From the NCBI GenBank assembly GCA_914767885.1, contig CAJZBQ010000062.1, positions 186,001 through 250,000 on the forward strand: DNA of 64,000 nucleotides. The letters are read 5' to 3'. Source of the DNA: Blepharisma stoltei (taxonomy: Eukaryota > Ciliophora > Heterotrichea > Heterotrichida > Blepharismidae). Shown piece after piece: positions 41,701 through 53,400 of this stretch. Position numbers and translations under genes: made by a program. How positions within the stretch are numbered: the first letter of the stretch is position 1; each line of letters starts with the position of its first letter. Below the pieces are notes generated by a model, which saw nothing but the letters and a program-made list of their open reading frames with translations, was not told where the DNA came from and ran no database searches.

Positions 41701-43414
41701 AAAGATGCCCGCACTAAAATCCCAAAAAATGGAATTTCTGGCAAACTTTTCGGCAAAAAGGAAAATTTCAAAGCCTTAGCATAACTCCTAGTTTCACGCT
41801 AGAAAGATGAGAATGGTCTAGGCATTACCTGAAGACGCTGTTGGATTTCCCTTTTCAGCTTTAACCTTCCTTTTACCTCGAGGTAAAACCAATCCTAAAA
41901 GCGTACTAGAGCTAGGCTCTGTACATTGCCAGAATTGGTTAACCAGCATTGCTGCCTATTTTTGAGTTCGCAAAACCTTGTCGGATATAAATAAAATGTC
42001 ATTACCTCGAGCACATTTTATTTATAGAAAAAGTTATATCAGATATTGACAAAATTCCTGAAAAAGAGTTAATTATTGCCCCAATTTTGTACTTGAAAAC
42101 TCCAGAATCTAAAGAAACTGACGTATTAAGCAATGTTGATTACTATTCTCAAAGTTTCCAAGACTTTTTGCCTCAAATGGGTGTCTTATTGAAATCAACT
42201 CATACCCAGTTTGAGGTCTTTAAACAAGTCTCAAAATATTTAACCAAATATGGTGCAGCTTTATATACGTCTGGGTATTATTATGAGCTTGTAAGCGTAG
42301 TACCTGCCGTTATTCCAGACGCAAGCTCTTTAACACTGCAAGACCTTATTTCTTATGGGCAAGTTGTAGTCTTGTGGAACCAGAGAGCAAATGATCCGTA
42401 TACAGCAAAAATCCCGAATTTGCTTGAATCTCATGGGATGAAAAGAAAAACTGTGATAATTCTAACACCATTGAAAAATAGACTTATTAAAGTAAAATAT
42501 ATCAAATAAGTTAAAATTGCGTGGCGAACCAACCCACCCTCTTAAGTGTCCGGCCCGATTTTACTTGGTTTGGTGGATCTTAATGTCGGATTGAGCCCAC
42601 TGCAACTCATTTCAAGATAAAATGCTACCTCTGGGGAAGGTGAATATCTGGTGTTGGAAAGGGAAAGCCCAGAAAAGTTCTTACTCATCCAAGCAAACAA
42701 AAAAATTTGTTCGCTCACGGAGGGGTGTTAATTTTTGCGCGTCTGCTTGTCAACTTTGTTCACAATTTTTTACATATCACTTTTTCCTTCCTTTTATAGA
42801 ATTCACATCGTCCGTTTGATAGATTCTGACTTCGTTCAGTCGTCCATTGCATTCTGTTCGACAAAGGAGTCTATATAGGGGTATGGTCTATACCTGAAGT
42901 TGCGCCCTGGGTAAAGAGCCCCATTTTGATCAAAATCTCGGCCAGAAATCGATTTTTCGAATTTTCTGGAGGGGCAACTCAAGTCAGGCGTACGGCGTGG
43001 TAACCCGTCTCACTACACTCCAGCTAGTGTGCAAGCCCATTTCTAGGTGAGGGAGCATAACCGATAGGCAGAAGGCAGGCAGTCATGAAGCAAGGTGGTT
43101 ATATATACCATTCGAGGTATCACAGAGCTGTTCTCAAATCTTAACTAAGAACTAAAGTTAATATATCTCCAAATGAAATACAACAAGGGCCGCTGCTAAA
43201 TGATATGCTTGTACCTGAATACATGATGGGTACACTTTTAATAAGGACTATTATAAATATGCATGGAACTTCTATGGCAAGAGTATCTTCCAGAATCAGA
43301 AGAATAGAGCAATTAGAAGTACTTAGTGAGATAGGGAGAAAAGCTGAGGCTACAAAGAATGGAAAACTCAGCTCAATTCTATCGCATGCTTTTCAAATCA
43401 CTAAGTGGGATTAA
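38727..43414 (+). CDS. Ral GTPase-activating protein beta subunit-like (interrupted by two IESs)
   Basis: About 1139 codons after removing 41432-42038 (607 bp) and 42502-43163 (662 bp); many TGA Trp codons. The N-terminus has NRNNHAPFIKARPNTNVLNH and long helical repeats (LELSxLP-type SRLPIPSADGLLNMFGGWLF); the C-terminus has a Rap/RanGAP-like fold with SYGQVVVLWNQRANDPYTAK, RLIKVKYISPNEIQQGPLLN, MVPEYMMGTLLIRTIINMHG. Known: RalGAP-beta is the non-catalytic partner of RalGAP-alpha acting on Ral/Rheb-type GTPases. Near 39216-39232 a run of eight T and six A is one base short for the frame (expected KFSLRWVRDFIRL), probably a homopolymer miscall. The first part of each IES junction is exact. 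Confidence 0.78.
41432..42038. mobile_element. IES (607 bp) with 14-bp perfect direct repeats
   Basis: Flanked by TAGAAAAAGTTATA at 41418-41431 and 42025-42038. Interior GC-richer; contains a perfect palindrome TTTTACCTCGAGGTAAAA near 41872. No terminal inverted repeat seen. Excision gives DEVEKVI-SDIDKIPEK. Confidence 0.88.
42502..43163. mobile_element. IES (662 bp) containing a nested family relic
   Basis: TA at 42500-42501 and 43162-43163, within AATATATC repeats. Excision gives LIKVKYI-SPNEIQQG. At about 42680-42735 lies a piece of the CTCCGTGAGTGAAC family (TTGTTCGCTCACGGAGGGG followed by TTAATTTTTG), so one element has inserted into, or become part of, another. Confidence 0.82.
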
Positions 43415-43463
43415 TGACTCATTTTAATTAAACTAATAATTTAACTTAATTTCTTCTTTATAA

Positions 43464-46267
43464 ATGTCAGCTCAGGACAGTTCTTGCGATCTTAAAGCTC
43501 TTAGCACACAGAGAACAGTCCAAATATCAGATGATGATTTCATCTACATTCTGGTCTTCCCCAACCTCTTTTCAAGAGATCCAAACCTCAAAGAACAATT
43601 GCAGAACCGAAAATTTTCCAAAGCAAAATGCGCCGAAATTTTCAAATCTGCCTTCAAGATTTCTGAAGATGAAAACAACGACTTAAGGAACGATCTAAAT
43701 AAAGACTTTAATGCCTTTTTAAAAGACAGCCAAGAAGAAATCGAATATCATCGATTTTTGCTTTTAATTTTAATGTGCTTATTCAAGATCTTTGAGACAA
43801 AACTTATGCTACGTATTAAATTATTTTTTTCTAGAGACAAGGATGAGATTTTTTGCAAAATTGGAGTGAGTGATTATAACTCAAAGGTCCAGGCTTGTCT
43901 TTCTGATTATTTGGTGCAATTAGATAGAAAAGATGAGGAAAAATGTGGATACTCATTTATTTCGCCTTATGCTATTTTTGAGATGGATATTGAGGATAGC
44001 CAGGATGATAGTGAAAATTTGGAGAAGCTGTATAAAGCTTATAAATATGATGAGAAAAAAGCGAAAATGATTGAAGAAAGATTTACTATGTTTAGGTATA
44101 AAGATAAAGTAAGGCTTCTGTTTGAAATGATTACTTCGGTGGTTGATATACCTGATTTGATTGATAATAAAATCATAACTGCAGGGTATTGCGTCCATAA
44201 TATGGAGCAGTTGACATATCTTACTCCTCATTTTAACTGGAATCAAAAATTATATTAAATTTTTTTCTGTAAAATAATTTTAAAAATTGAATGCAATATT
44301 TTTAAATTTTATTTATTTGTGTGAATAATTAATTCAAAAAATTAATCGATTAAGTTTGATACTGTTTGAATAATCTCCTATAATAAATTAGGTTAAATTA
44401 ATCTTATAAAAATAGCATTTTCACATGCAAAGTTTTGCTTTTTTAAAAAAAGGGGTTTAAATAACAAAAAATGGAAATTTCCTATATTTTGTTCCAATTT
44501 AAGGGGGAGCTAGAAAAAATTGGGGATCATTCTGGGCAATTTATAAGCCTCAAAATTTCAAAGAAATCCGGAAATATTTCGGTGAGAAAATCGCTATATA
44601 TTTTGCATGGCTTGACTATTATGTTAAATGGCTTATTTTACCAGCAATACTCGGTTCTGCACTTTTTTGGACTGAATTTCATTATCAGGATATGAATGAC
44701 AAATCAAAAGAGATGACAAAATCAGAAGTGGGGTTGCTCATTTTTTCTGTATTTCTTGCTTTGGGATCAGCACTTTTAGACAAACTTTGAATACGCAGGC
44801 AGAATGAGCTATCTTGAATGTGGGGAACTGTAGACTTAAATGTTGTTGAACTGCAACGTCCCGGATTTAAAGGAGTATATAACTTACAGAGAGTTGCAAA
44901 TATTTTTTTTTAATATAAAAAATTATGACAATTCCCAATAAGCAAGCATATATAGAAAAGACCCAATTTCAGGAAGACAAAAGAAATTCTCCAATAAAAT
45001 AGTTACAGAAGGCGCAAAAAGAATTATTGGGATAAATATCGCTATTTTATTCGCAAGCGTTGTTTTCATAACAGTAGGAGGCATCTTTTTCTATCGATCT
45101 ACCCGCACTGCCTCTGACTTAGGAGGACAATGGCATCGTATTTGCGCCTTAATGAACGCCGTTCAAATCCAAGTAATGAATTTTGTTTACAGAAAAGTTG
45201 CAAAAGTCTTAACAGACTGGGAAAACTACGAATATGACTCCCAATATTTCGATTCCTTGATATTTAAGCTCTATCTCTTCCAGTTCGTAAACTCCTATAT
45301 TTCATTATTTTACATTGCCTTTGTGAAATATTACATTGAAGGTTGCGGTTTGGAAGAAGATTGCATGAGTGAGCTGAGGATCGGTATAAGTCATTTGATT
45401 CTTTTCTGACATCCTCGGGGTTTTTCGGTTGAAAACTTTCCTTGTGAGACATTTGCTAGAAAAAACTAAATAAATGCCTCAAGACAACAAAAAATCTAAA
45501 AGGAAATCGTCCGATAAAATACAAGTCACCTGCTGAGGACACAGCTAGGTGTTATTTTTATTATCAAAATGCTTTTAAACTTTATTGAGCTAGGAAAGCC
45601 AATCATTATGAGAAAAATCAAGCTTTGGAAAGAAAGAAAAGAAATTGAAAAAAGTAAACAAAGAGGTGAGCAGGTAAGAGAAGAAATGACGCTTATTGAA
45701 GCACAAAATAAGCTTGAAGACTATGAGACACCGCTTGATGATTATATGGAAATTGTGATTGATTATGGATATGTCGTAATGTTTTCAGCAGCTTTACCTC
45801 TAGTCCCTCTACTTGCATTAGGTATGAATATTCTTGAAATTCGTGTAGACTCATATAAGCTTTGCTGACTGACAAAAAGACCTTTTCCGATGCTAGCCAA
45901 CTCAATAGGATATTGGCAAGTGATTCTGAGGTCAATTTCTACTATGGGTGCTCTCACAAATACAGGAATTATGATTTTTACAATTGATATATTCGATTTA
46001 GACCACCTTACAGAAAAATGGCTTTATTTTATGATTATTGAGCATTTAATTTTATTATTCAAGTACACATTATATGTACAGTTTAATGATACCCCTCAAA
46101 GAGTAACGAAAGGACTGGTGTGGGGAAATAGAATCGCAGCTGAAAGAATGTATGGGCGAGCACATGATGAGAGTCAAAAAGACTTAAGAGGCCTTTATTT
46201 TAAGGATCTTCAAGGAAGAAATGATGTAGTTTTAGATCCTTATAAGATATCTAAAGAAAATAATTAA
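43464..46267 (+). CDS. anoctamin (TMEM16 family), interrupted by three IESs
   Basis: Pieces join to 2283 bases, 760 residues, after removing 44224-44512, 44880-44952 and 45389-45547. N-terminal cytoplasmic domain (43464-44223); then NWGSFWAIYKPQNFKEIRKY before the first helix (YFAWLDYYVKWLILPAILG), helices at LLIFSVFLALGSALLDKLW, IGINIAILFASVVFITVGGI, YLFQFVNSYISLFYIAFVKY and further, with the acidic tract DYETPLDDYMEIVIDYGYVV preceding EIRVDSYKLCW, as in TMEM16 proteins. Known: anoctamins are calcium-activated chloride channels or lipid scramblases. Several Trp are TGA. The length fits and all joints fall in family-conserved sequence. Confidence 0.9.
44224..44512. mobile_element. IES, CTCCGTGAGTGAAC-related, diverged (289 bp)
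   Basis: TA at 44222-44223 and 44511-44512. Terminal inverted repeats CTCCTCATTTTAACTGGAAT and (inverted) GCTCCCCCTTAAATTGGAAC, each followed by AAAA. Related to the main family by TA-CTCC start but with a different body. Excision joins MEQLTYL to RKNWGSF. Confidence 0.8.
44880..44952. other. short IES (73 bp)
   Basis: Lies between TATATA-type sites (44876-44881 and 44949-44954); three TA pairs give the same product GFKGVY-RKDPISG. AT-rich with in-frame TAA. Confidence 0.85.
45389..45547. mobile_element. IES (159 bp), possibly related to the 221-bp family
   Basis: Flanks align as GCTGAGGA, six unmatched bases, TA (45373-45388 and 45532-45547). Excision gives SELRIGI-GVIFIIKM, or SELRT-QLGVIFIIKM if the GCTGAGGA pair is used; both are in frame. 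The interior has CGGTTGAAAACTTTCC and GTGAGACATTTGCTAGAAAA, similar to blocks in the 221-bp family. Confidence 0.78.
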
Positions 46268-46325
46268 GTTAAAGAACTTTAATTTATAAATTACTATGAA
46301 ATCCAAAAATTCTCTTTTCTTCTGT

Positions 46326-47394
46326 TTATCTTTTATTTTCTCCTCTTGATACTTTTTCTATTATTTTCCTAACTTCTCTAATGTTTTCACTTTTTATCAA
46401 ATTATAAATTTCCTCATAAGTATAGCCTGCATCAAGCATTGCTTTTACTTTTCTTTCAAACTTATCTCCTAACTCCCTCCCCTCCGTGAGTGAATAAAAC
46501 CATTAGAAAAATCTGCATTTTTTGCCCAAAATTCCACTCTCCGTGAGCTAACAAAATTTTTTTAATAGAAAAAAATTTTTTATGGAAAAAATTTTTATAT
46601 ATAAATGATAATTAGTATAATGAAATCTAGAGCTAATTCTGTTTAATTTCAAACGAATTGCTTTTTAAAACATAAATTTTATAAATTAAATTAATATTTG
46701 CTTTCCAATTTTTGCGAATTAGGATTTTTTTAAATTTCGAAAAAAATATCTTTTATAAAATTAATATATAAATTTTTTTAAAAAAAAAAAATTAACCCCC
46801 CTCCGTGAGTGAACAAAAATTTTTTTGTTCACTCACGGAGGGGGGGAGTAAGTGTTCTCTAATCCCTAATTCTTCATCAAACTTTTTCTTTTCCTCTTCT
46901 GAAAGTGTTTTTCCAAATCATCTCACAAAATCATTCCTAAGAAGCAGCTCATCTCTTCCTGTGAGCTCATTATAAGAGTCTCTTACTACATGTTGGCAGT
47001 TATGCTGAATAGCATCATATTGTGTCTTTTTAGAATGCTTGCCAAATTTTGCAGTCACATCTCTAACTAGGTAGCCTGGGATAGCTCGGTTTTGTCTGAA
47101 TATATTTTTTTCAGAATTATCGTAATAGTTATAAGTGATTTTTGGTTCAATGCTGTCAGCGAAATAGTCGTATCTTATTTTTTTGCCAGTGTATGTTACA
47201 GCGACTAAATATGAATGTTTAATCCCTGGTATCCCAATAGGCTGATTAAGATTTTCACATCCTTCTTGGATAAATAAAATATCTTCAACGTCCATTGGAA
47301 GCTCTGTTGTGTAGTATTTGTTATAAACCTGCTCTGCACTTCATAGTAAAGGAGAAACAGCAGATACACCTGCATAGTATTTCAAGTTTCCCAT
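46326..47394 (-). CDS. papain-fold (LRAT-like) protein, uncertain (interrupted by one IES)
   Basis: Removing IES 46472-46850 joins EELGIREHL to GDKFERKVKAMLD and gives 690 bases, 229 residues; TGA Trp at two sites. HSYLVAVTYTGKKIRYDYF and later QHNCQHVVRDSYNELTG give the His...Asn-Cys pattern of LRAT/NlpC-type papain-fold proteins (as in phospholipid acyltransferases and related peptidases). The catalytic triad would be His near residue 60 and Cys near 140; the order fits the LRAT branch. N-terminus MGNLKYYAGVSAVSP may be myristoylated. The C-terminal 50 residues are helical and basic. The name is tentative. Confidence 0.6.
46472..46850. mobile_element. IES, CTCCGTGAGTGAAC family, full length (379 bp)
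   Basis: TA at 46470-46471 and 46849-46850. Two direct terminal motifs on the left, hairpin on the right. Near-identical in core to 37515-37895 and 54834-55211. Confidence 0.94.
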
Positions 47395-47483
47395 TTTGAA
47401 GTTATTAATTTAGAATTTTTAATTGTAAAAGGTTTTGTGGACTGCAAAGATAAAGACAGAAGATTTAAATTATATTAAAAAAG

Positions 47484-50400
47484 TTATGATTTGATCTGTG
47501 CCATCACATCCTTAATTTTCTTTGACAATTTATCTACAGCTGCTTGGTTTGGGAATGGAATCAAAAATGAGACTTTCTTTTTATGTTTCTTATGTTTACT
47601 TGGTAAAGTATATAAGACGAGTCCTTTTCTTTCAATGACTTCTAAATTCTCAATTGTCGAAGTATTAACTTCCCAAAGTATTTTTTTGGTTCTTATATCT
47701 GCAAGAATAAGAATTCCGAAAAATAAAATCGCTAAAAGTTTTTGGCCTCTTATATCTTTGCTTACAGACTGAGCAATAAATCTTTCCCTAGAATAAATTC
47801 CTTTTTGTAGCTGATTGATAAAAAATAATGATTGAGCGTCATATTCATTATAAGGCTTGATTAGAAAACTGTTGCCATAAAATGGTCTTGGAGCTCTTGC
47901 TCTATTATAGACACTGACTTTTTCAAAAGCATTTGCGGTATTTTTGACTCCTTCAGCTGTTTTGCTAGCTGCATCAAGCATTCCTGCGACAGGTTTAACT
48001 ACAAGTCCTGTTAATCCTCTGACTCCTCCTTTGATCATTCCTTTTACCTTATTTTTCTTATAGCCTTTATAAGGCTCAGAAACAACTCCAGTAATCCCTT
48101 TTCCTAAATTTCTGAAAAATGATTTAAATCCAAGCCCAACACCATCAACAAGGTTTCTAGGCTTATTCTTAATTTTATCACGCTGTCTTTCTAACTCCCC
48201 CCCCCATCCTTGATCGAACGACTCGCCATCGTTCGATCAAGGATGGGGGTTAAAAAAAAATTTTTTTGGGAAAAAAATTTTATATATAAAATGAAAAAGA
48301 TATATATAGATTTTTTTATTTACTTTAAATAAGAAGGTTAAGAGTATTTAATAATTTCATAAAAATACCAAATTTTAATAATTTGATTTATTAGTTACCC
48401 CTTTTAAACTGTATAAATTTTAATTTAAATTAAATATTTTTTTAAAATTTTTAAAGAATCTCTATTTTATTAGATTATTGATTGAGTTTTTAAGCCTAGG
48501 TTGATGTCTAAATCACTTCGAATGGTTGATTTCGCAGCTTTCTGTCGTCTTAAAGCTCTGAAAACAACTTCATTAGGCACATCTTCCAAAGCATTTGATA
48601 ACTAATATTTTTTATATATATAAAAATTTGCATGATATGAAAATCGTTCGATCAAGGATGGGGGGTTAATTTCCCCAATTTTTAGGAATTTTTACAGTCA
48701 ATCGTTCGATCAAGGATGGGGGGGGAGTAAGAAATATTCTCTGCTTTGGGTTAATGAAGAAATCCCAGTGGCCAAACTGCTTGCAAGCTTCGAAACTGTC
48801 CCAAATGTCCCCTGAACAGTATTTTTCACTAGTGACCCTGCCCCTTTGATAAAGCCTTTTCCCGCACTCATTGGCCCATTAATAAGTCCTTGAGCTGGCT
48901 CATAAAAGAAATCCACAAACCCTGTCCCTAAATTATTAAGCAGCCCAATAGGATTTCCAAGCACTTCTGCATGTCCAATTAACGAAAAAATTTCACTTGC
49001 AAGCTGTCCTTTATAATGCATAAGCAGCCCTGACACAATCTGCATTTGAGTGCCAAAAAGATCATTCATTTCCACAGAGTACAGCTTTATAGGCGCTGAT
49101 TCTATTGCAGTAATTGCCATCCCCAATGCTTTTGTAATAGTTGCAAAGGCATCATTTGCAGTTTCTTCAGTCTCTTTAAGCGGTACAAAAGTCAAAATTA
49201 ATTTTATAGGGCACAGTTTTAGCTTGGCAAAATAAAATCTTTTGTCTTGTGTAATAGGCTCTTTTACTGACCAAGTTGGGCTAAAATAAGCTTCATATAT
49301 TTTTTGTGACTCATAAACAGGGGATTCCTGCATGGTTAGTCTTCCGATATACTCCATAAGTTTCCTTATAATTGCGCTTTCAAGATTAATAGTAAGTGGC
49401 TGGATAAGCAGCTCAAAGGTCTCGAAATGGTCACAGTTAGGATTTTCATCAATATATGCACAGATTGATAAATGGACTATTCGGTTTTCATTGTACTCGT
49501 TAGGGAAGATTAGGACAGGGAAAATAGCGCTTGGATTATATTGGTTGTCAATTTGAAGGGTTTCGATCAGCATTTCTACTTTTCACTGCCGCTTTGTGGT
49601 CTGCATAAGGAGAGTTATGTTATTAGCAGAAAAATATAAAACTTCGGCTGCTTTGTCGTGGTAGTGCTCTATAAAAGAAGGTCTGTGCTATTTGGTCAGA
49701 ATATTTTCCTTGTGGTAAATTTGTAGAATTTAATTTTTAGCTCAAGAGGAAAAATTAAGACCAAAAATCCAAAAATGTCATACGAGGACAAAATTCCAAT
49801 CAAATAACTAGCAACGATAAAAGAAATTCCAAACCGAGGGATGTTTATGTTAAACTGGGTCAAAATCATTTCATTTTCAGAAGTAATTTTTCCTAATGGG
49901 ACATCAGCAAATCTCAAGACTTTGGTGGCAGATTCACTTATAGTGATGCCAAATATAACATAGCCTAATTCTTGTGTCATAAGAATAGGAACTCTATATG
50001 TCAAATTTATTTTGTCAAAAGAAAACCTATATTTACAATTAGTCTGCACAGGAAAATCTTCTAGAGATCCTATAAAGAACTCAACAACCAGTTCATGGTC
50101 AAGCAAAGGTTTACTAAAAGCAAAAGGCGTCATAGACATTACATCAATATACCTCATTTCGTCTTTACAGCCTTGCTGATAAACCATCATAGAAATATTT
50201 TTTGAAAAATTTTCAATTCTATAAGAGCAAAACCTTTCATTTTCTTCTTCAAAAACAATATAAGCTGTACTTGTTTGGAGCTTTATTTCGACCTTTATGA
50301 GCACAAAGACACCAGGGTCTTTTAGATTTCGGCACTGGACTGTAAAAGTTCCAACACTTGAAATGCTGAAAGCTCCAGACCAGCCCCAGTGGTCTTCTAA

Positions 50401-53400
50401 GACCTTTATATTCATAAGTTCATTAGACATGCAGTCTGGCCAGTGGAAAGGCTCTCTGCTTTCAGGTTTCAATATTACGTCTTTTGATGGGCTTTTAAAT
50501 TGTTTTATAATCAAATCTTGTTTCATATTATTAACAAGCAAAAATCTGGGGGATACAATAACCATTCTGGTAAATATCAGCTCATTTGGAACGGATTGGA
50601 CAAGCTGAACTTCATATATAAACTGATATTTCGTCTTTAAGCCTTCTTCGTCTGGCTCTCCTTCAATTTCAATCATAGTTTGTGCTCCAATTGTATTAAT
50701 TTTAAAATACTCTGACTTGCTTTTTCCCATACCAATAGCTATTTTTTTAGTAAAAAAACAAGGAACAAGAGGATCAATATTATTTTGCCCTGCCACAATT
50801 TTGCTATGGCCTTTCTTTTTACTATAAAAAGTGACAGGCAAAGATGTATTATTGACTAACACAACAGCTGAATAAAGAGTAATCATATGAGAGCCTTCTT
50901 TACGATAATCAATCAAAACAGTTATAGCATCTCCATTATTGTCTATAAATGTTATAGTTGTAGCTGGCTTATCGCCTCTACGAGAAATAATGCACTGGCG
51001 ATTGCTATAAGAAAAATTTCTAAATGTAATTGCAGCGTGAAGGTCTTTGGTTGAGCTTATTGCATATTCTTCATAGGTTTGTCCTGCTAAAATAAAAATT
51101 TCTGTATACTCATGCTTATTTTGATAATAAAGTCTCATTGAAAGATCACATGGTAAGTGGTTTCTAATTATCGTGGGCGGCTTAATAGCAATGGTTTTCT
51201 TTTGAGGGTTTGCAAGGTCTCGAATTAAATACAGCTCGACGTGGGAATTTCCGATTTTTATTTCTGCAGAGTGGCCATGATTTTGGCTGGAAAATTCTTG
51301 CAGTCTTATCATTGTCCATTCAAATATATCTGAGTCAACTGGCATGAAGCCTAATAAATGGTTAACAAAATCAATAGGGACTGAGCATTCTTGCTTAGCA
51401 GGGCAGATTTTTTCTTCAGATTCTAAAAATTTGCTGAAAAGCAGCTTAATGTCAAACGTCGTCTCATTTAAAATTACAATCGAACTTCTCACTGTCAGAA
51501 TTTTTCTGGTCTCAATCAGCCCTATTTCTAATATAATTGGAAATTGCTGCCCATAGCAATCCACATCTACAGTTAAACATTGAACTTTATTGATAGGTAT
51601 ATTATTAATCGGCGGAAAAGGCATTTCAGGCTTAAAAAGAGACACTGTTAAAAATTCCTGAGAAATTTCAATAGTCCTCATATCATTTGCGTTTATTTCA
51701 TAATCCACCGACTTCCCAGCCGGCACTTCAATTATGATTTTTGGGCTGGTGTCCATAATATTAGTCTTCCACGCTTGCATATTGCACCCTGTTTTGTTAA
51801 TAACACACAAAGGAGAAACCACCTCTTTTCCTTCTACCCTTTGTTCTGAAGTGCTTCATGAGCTTAAAATCTTCAATGTGTGCTTAATCATAATTTCTGT
51901 CAAATTTATATTAAATGGCAATGATGGGTTAAAAAGCAGCATAACTTGCTTTTGTGGGTTTAAGTTTGGAGAGTCAAAAACCTCGACATTTAGAATGAAC
52001 ATTTCTATAAAAGGCTCCCACATGTCAATAAAAGGGTTATAATAACTGGAACGGATGTCTAGCTCTGCTTTTATGTTGTATTCGTCACCGTTTTGGTCTT
52101 GCTTTAGTTTAAACTGGCTTATAGTAAAATCTATAACTGGAGAATAAGCTCCAGAGCCATCATTAATAATAAGCACATTGATGCCGCCAAAGTAATAGTT
52201 AGTTTTGCTTGAGATTTTTAAGTTTTGGAGACTTATAGGAGCAGGATTTACTGGAAGAGTTTCTCTTTCACAGTCAGTTCTTCCTCTCATTCTTGACTTA
52301 TTGACAGGGGCTTTCGGGAGTTCTATTTTTTGAGTATTTCTTTTAGGAGCAATTTCAAGCTCTTTTATAAGTTTTGCTTCTCTTTCCAGCATTTCGTTTT
52401 GAAATTTCATAACAGATGCAATTAAATTGATATCTTGATGAGATATTATTAGCGTTAAATTTTCTATTTGTCAATCAGTATCATAATTCATACGATCCTC
52501 AACTCTTTGCTCTACACTGGCAAAAATCAATTGAAGAGGCTCCTGGATTCTCCTTTTCTTAACATTTTCAAATGATTTTTTAGATACTAATTCGTCTGGC
52601 TTGCAGGTGTAAAGCTCTAATTCGTGGGCTACAAACTTTTTAATTGCAGATGGGACTTCTCCAGAGATTGCTTTAGCTTCGTTTTCTCTCATCATCATAT
52701 AGTTGAAATCAGTCTGGGCCACTAAAACTCTATTAGTGTCTAAACAAGGCAAAATTACTATTGGTTTCTTTATACAGACATTTATCATTAATTTTGGAGC
52801 TAGCCATTGTAAGAGCACTTCTTTTGAAATTTGGCTTGGGGAAGGCCTGTATTTGTGCATATAGTCAAATGGGGTATCATTTTCGTCTGTATAGTCAGGC
52901 ATTCCATAATAAAAAAAATTTTGAATTTCCATTATTATTGCATAATGAAAATTAATTCTGACTTGGATAAGTTCTATTATAATGTCTTTAGAGCCATCAA
53001 AGCTGCTTTTTAAATCAAGCCGGAAAGTAGACTCTCTTTCTATAGGAGATAATTCATTATCTTCCTCTAATGGCCCAAATAGTACATGAGACAGACGATT
53101 TCCTTCAAGAATGCTCTGGCAATGTGAAGGGATTGTAAAAATTTCTTGAGAAAGTCTTGTCTCATTATTCGTCTCACTGGAAACTTTAATTTTATCTATT
53201 AATCCTAGCAAACCTTTACAAGTAAATCCCATATCCATAGAATAATCATTATATTTGATCATCTTAATATTCGTCCTTGTCCCTACAATTTCAGCGATTT
53301 CTTGGTCTTTATGATTTAACAATAGAGCAAATAGTCCAATATCAATATTTAAATTAATAAAAACACCTCCATGGTCAGGCAAGTTATCGATTTTCAGAGG

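Noticed and set aside
41523-41717. 64-codon frame in the 607-bp insertion
   Set aside because: No domain, GC-driven, and on DNA that must be removed for RalGAP to be read.
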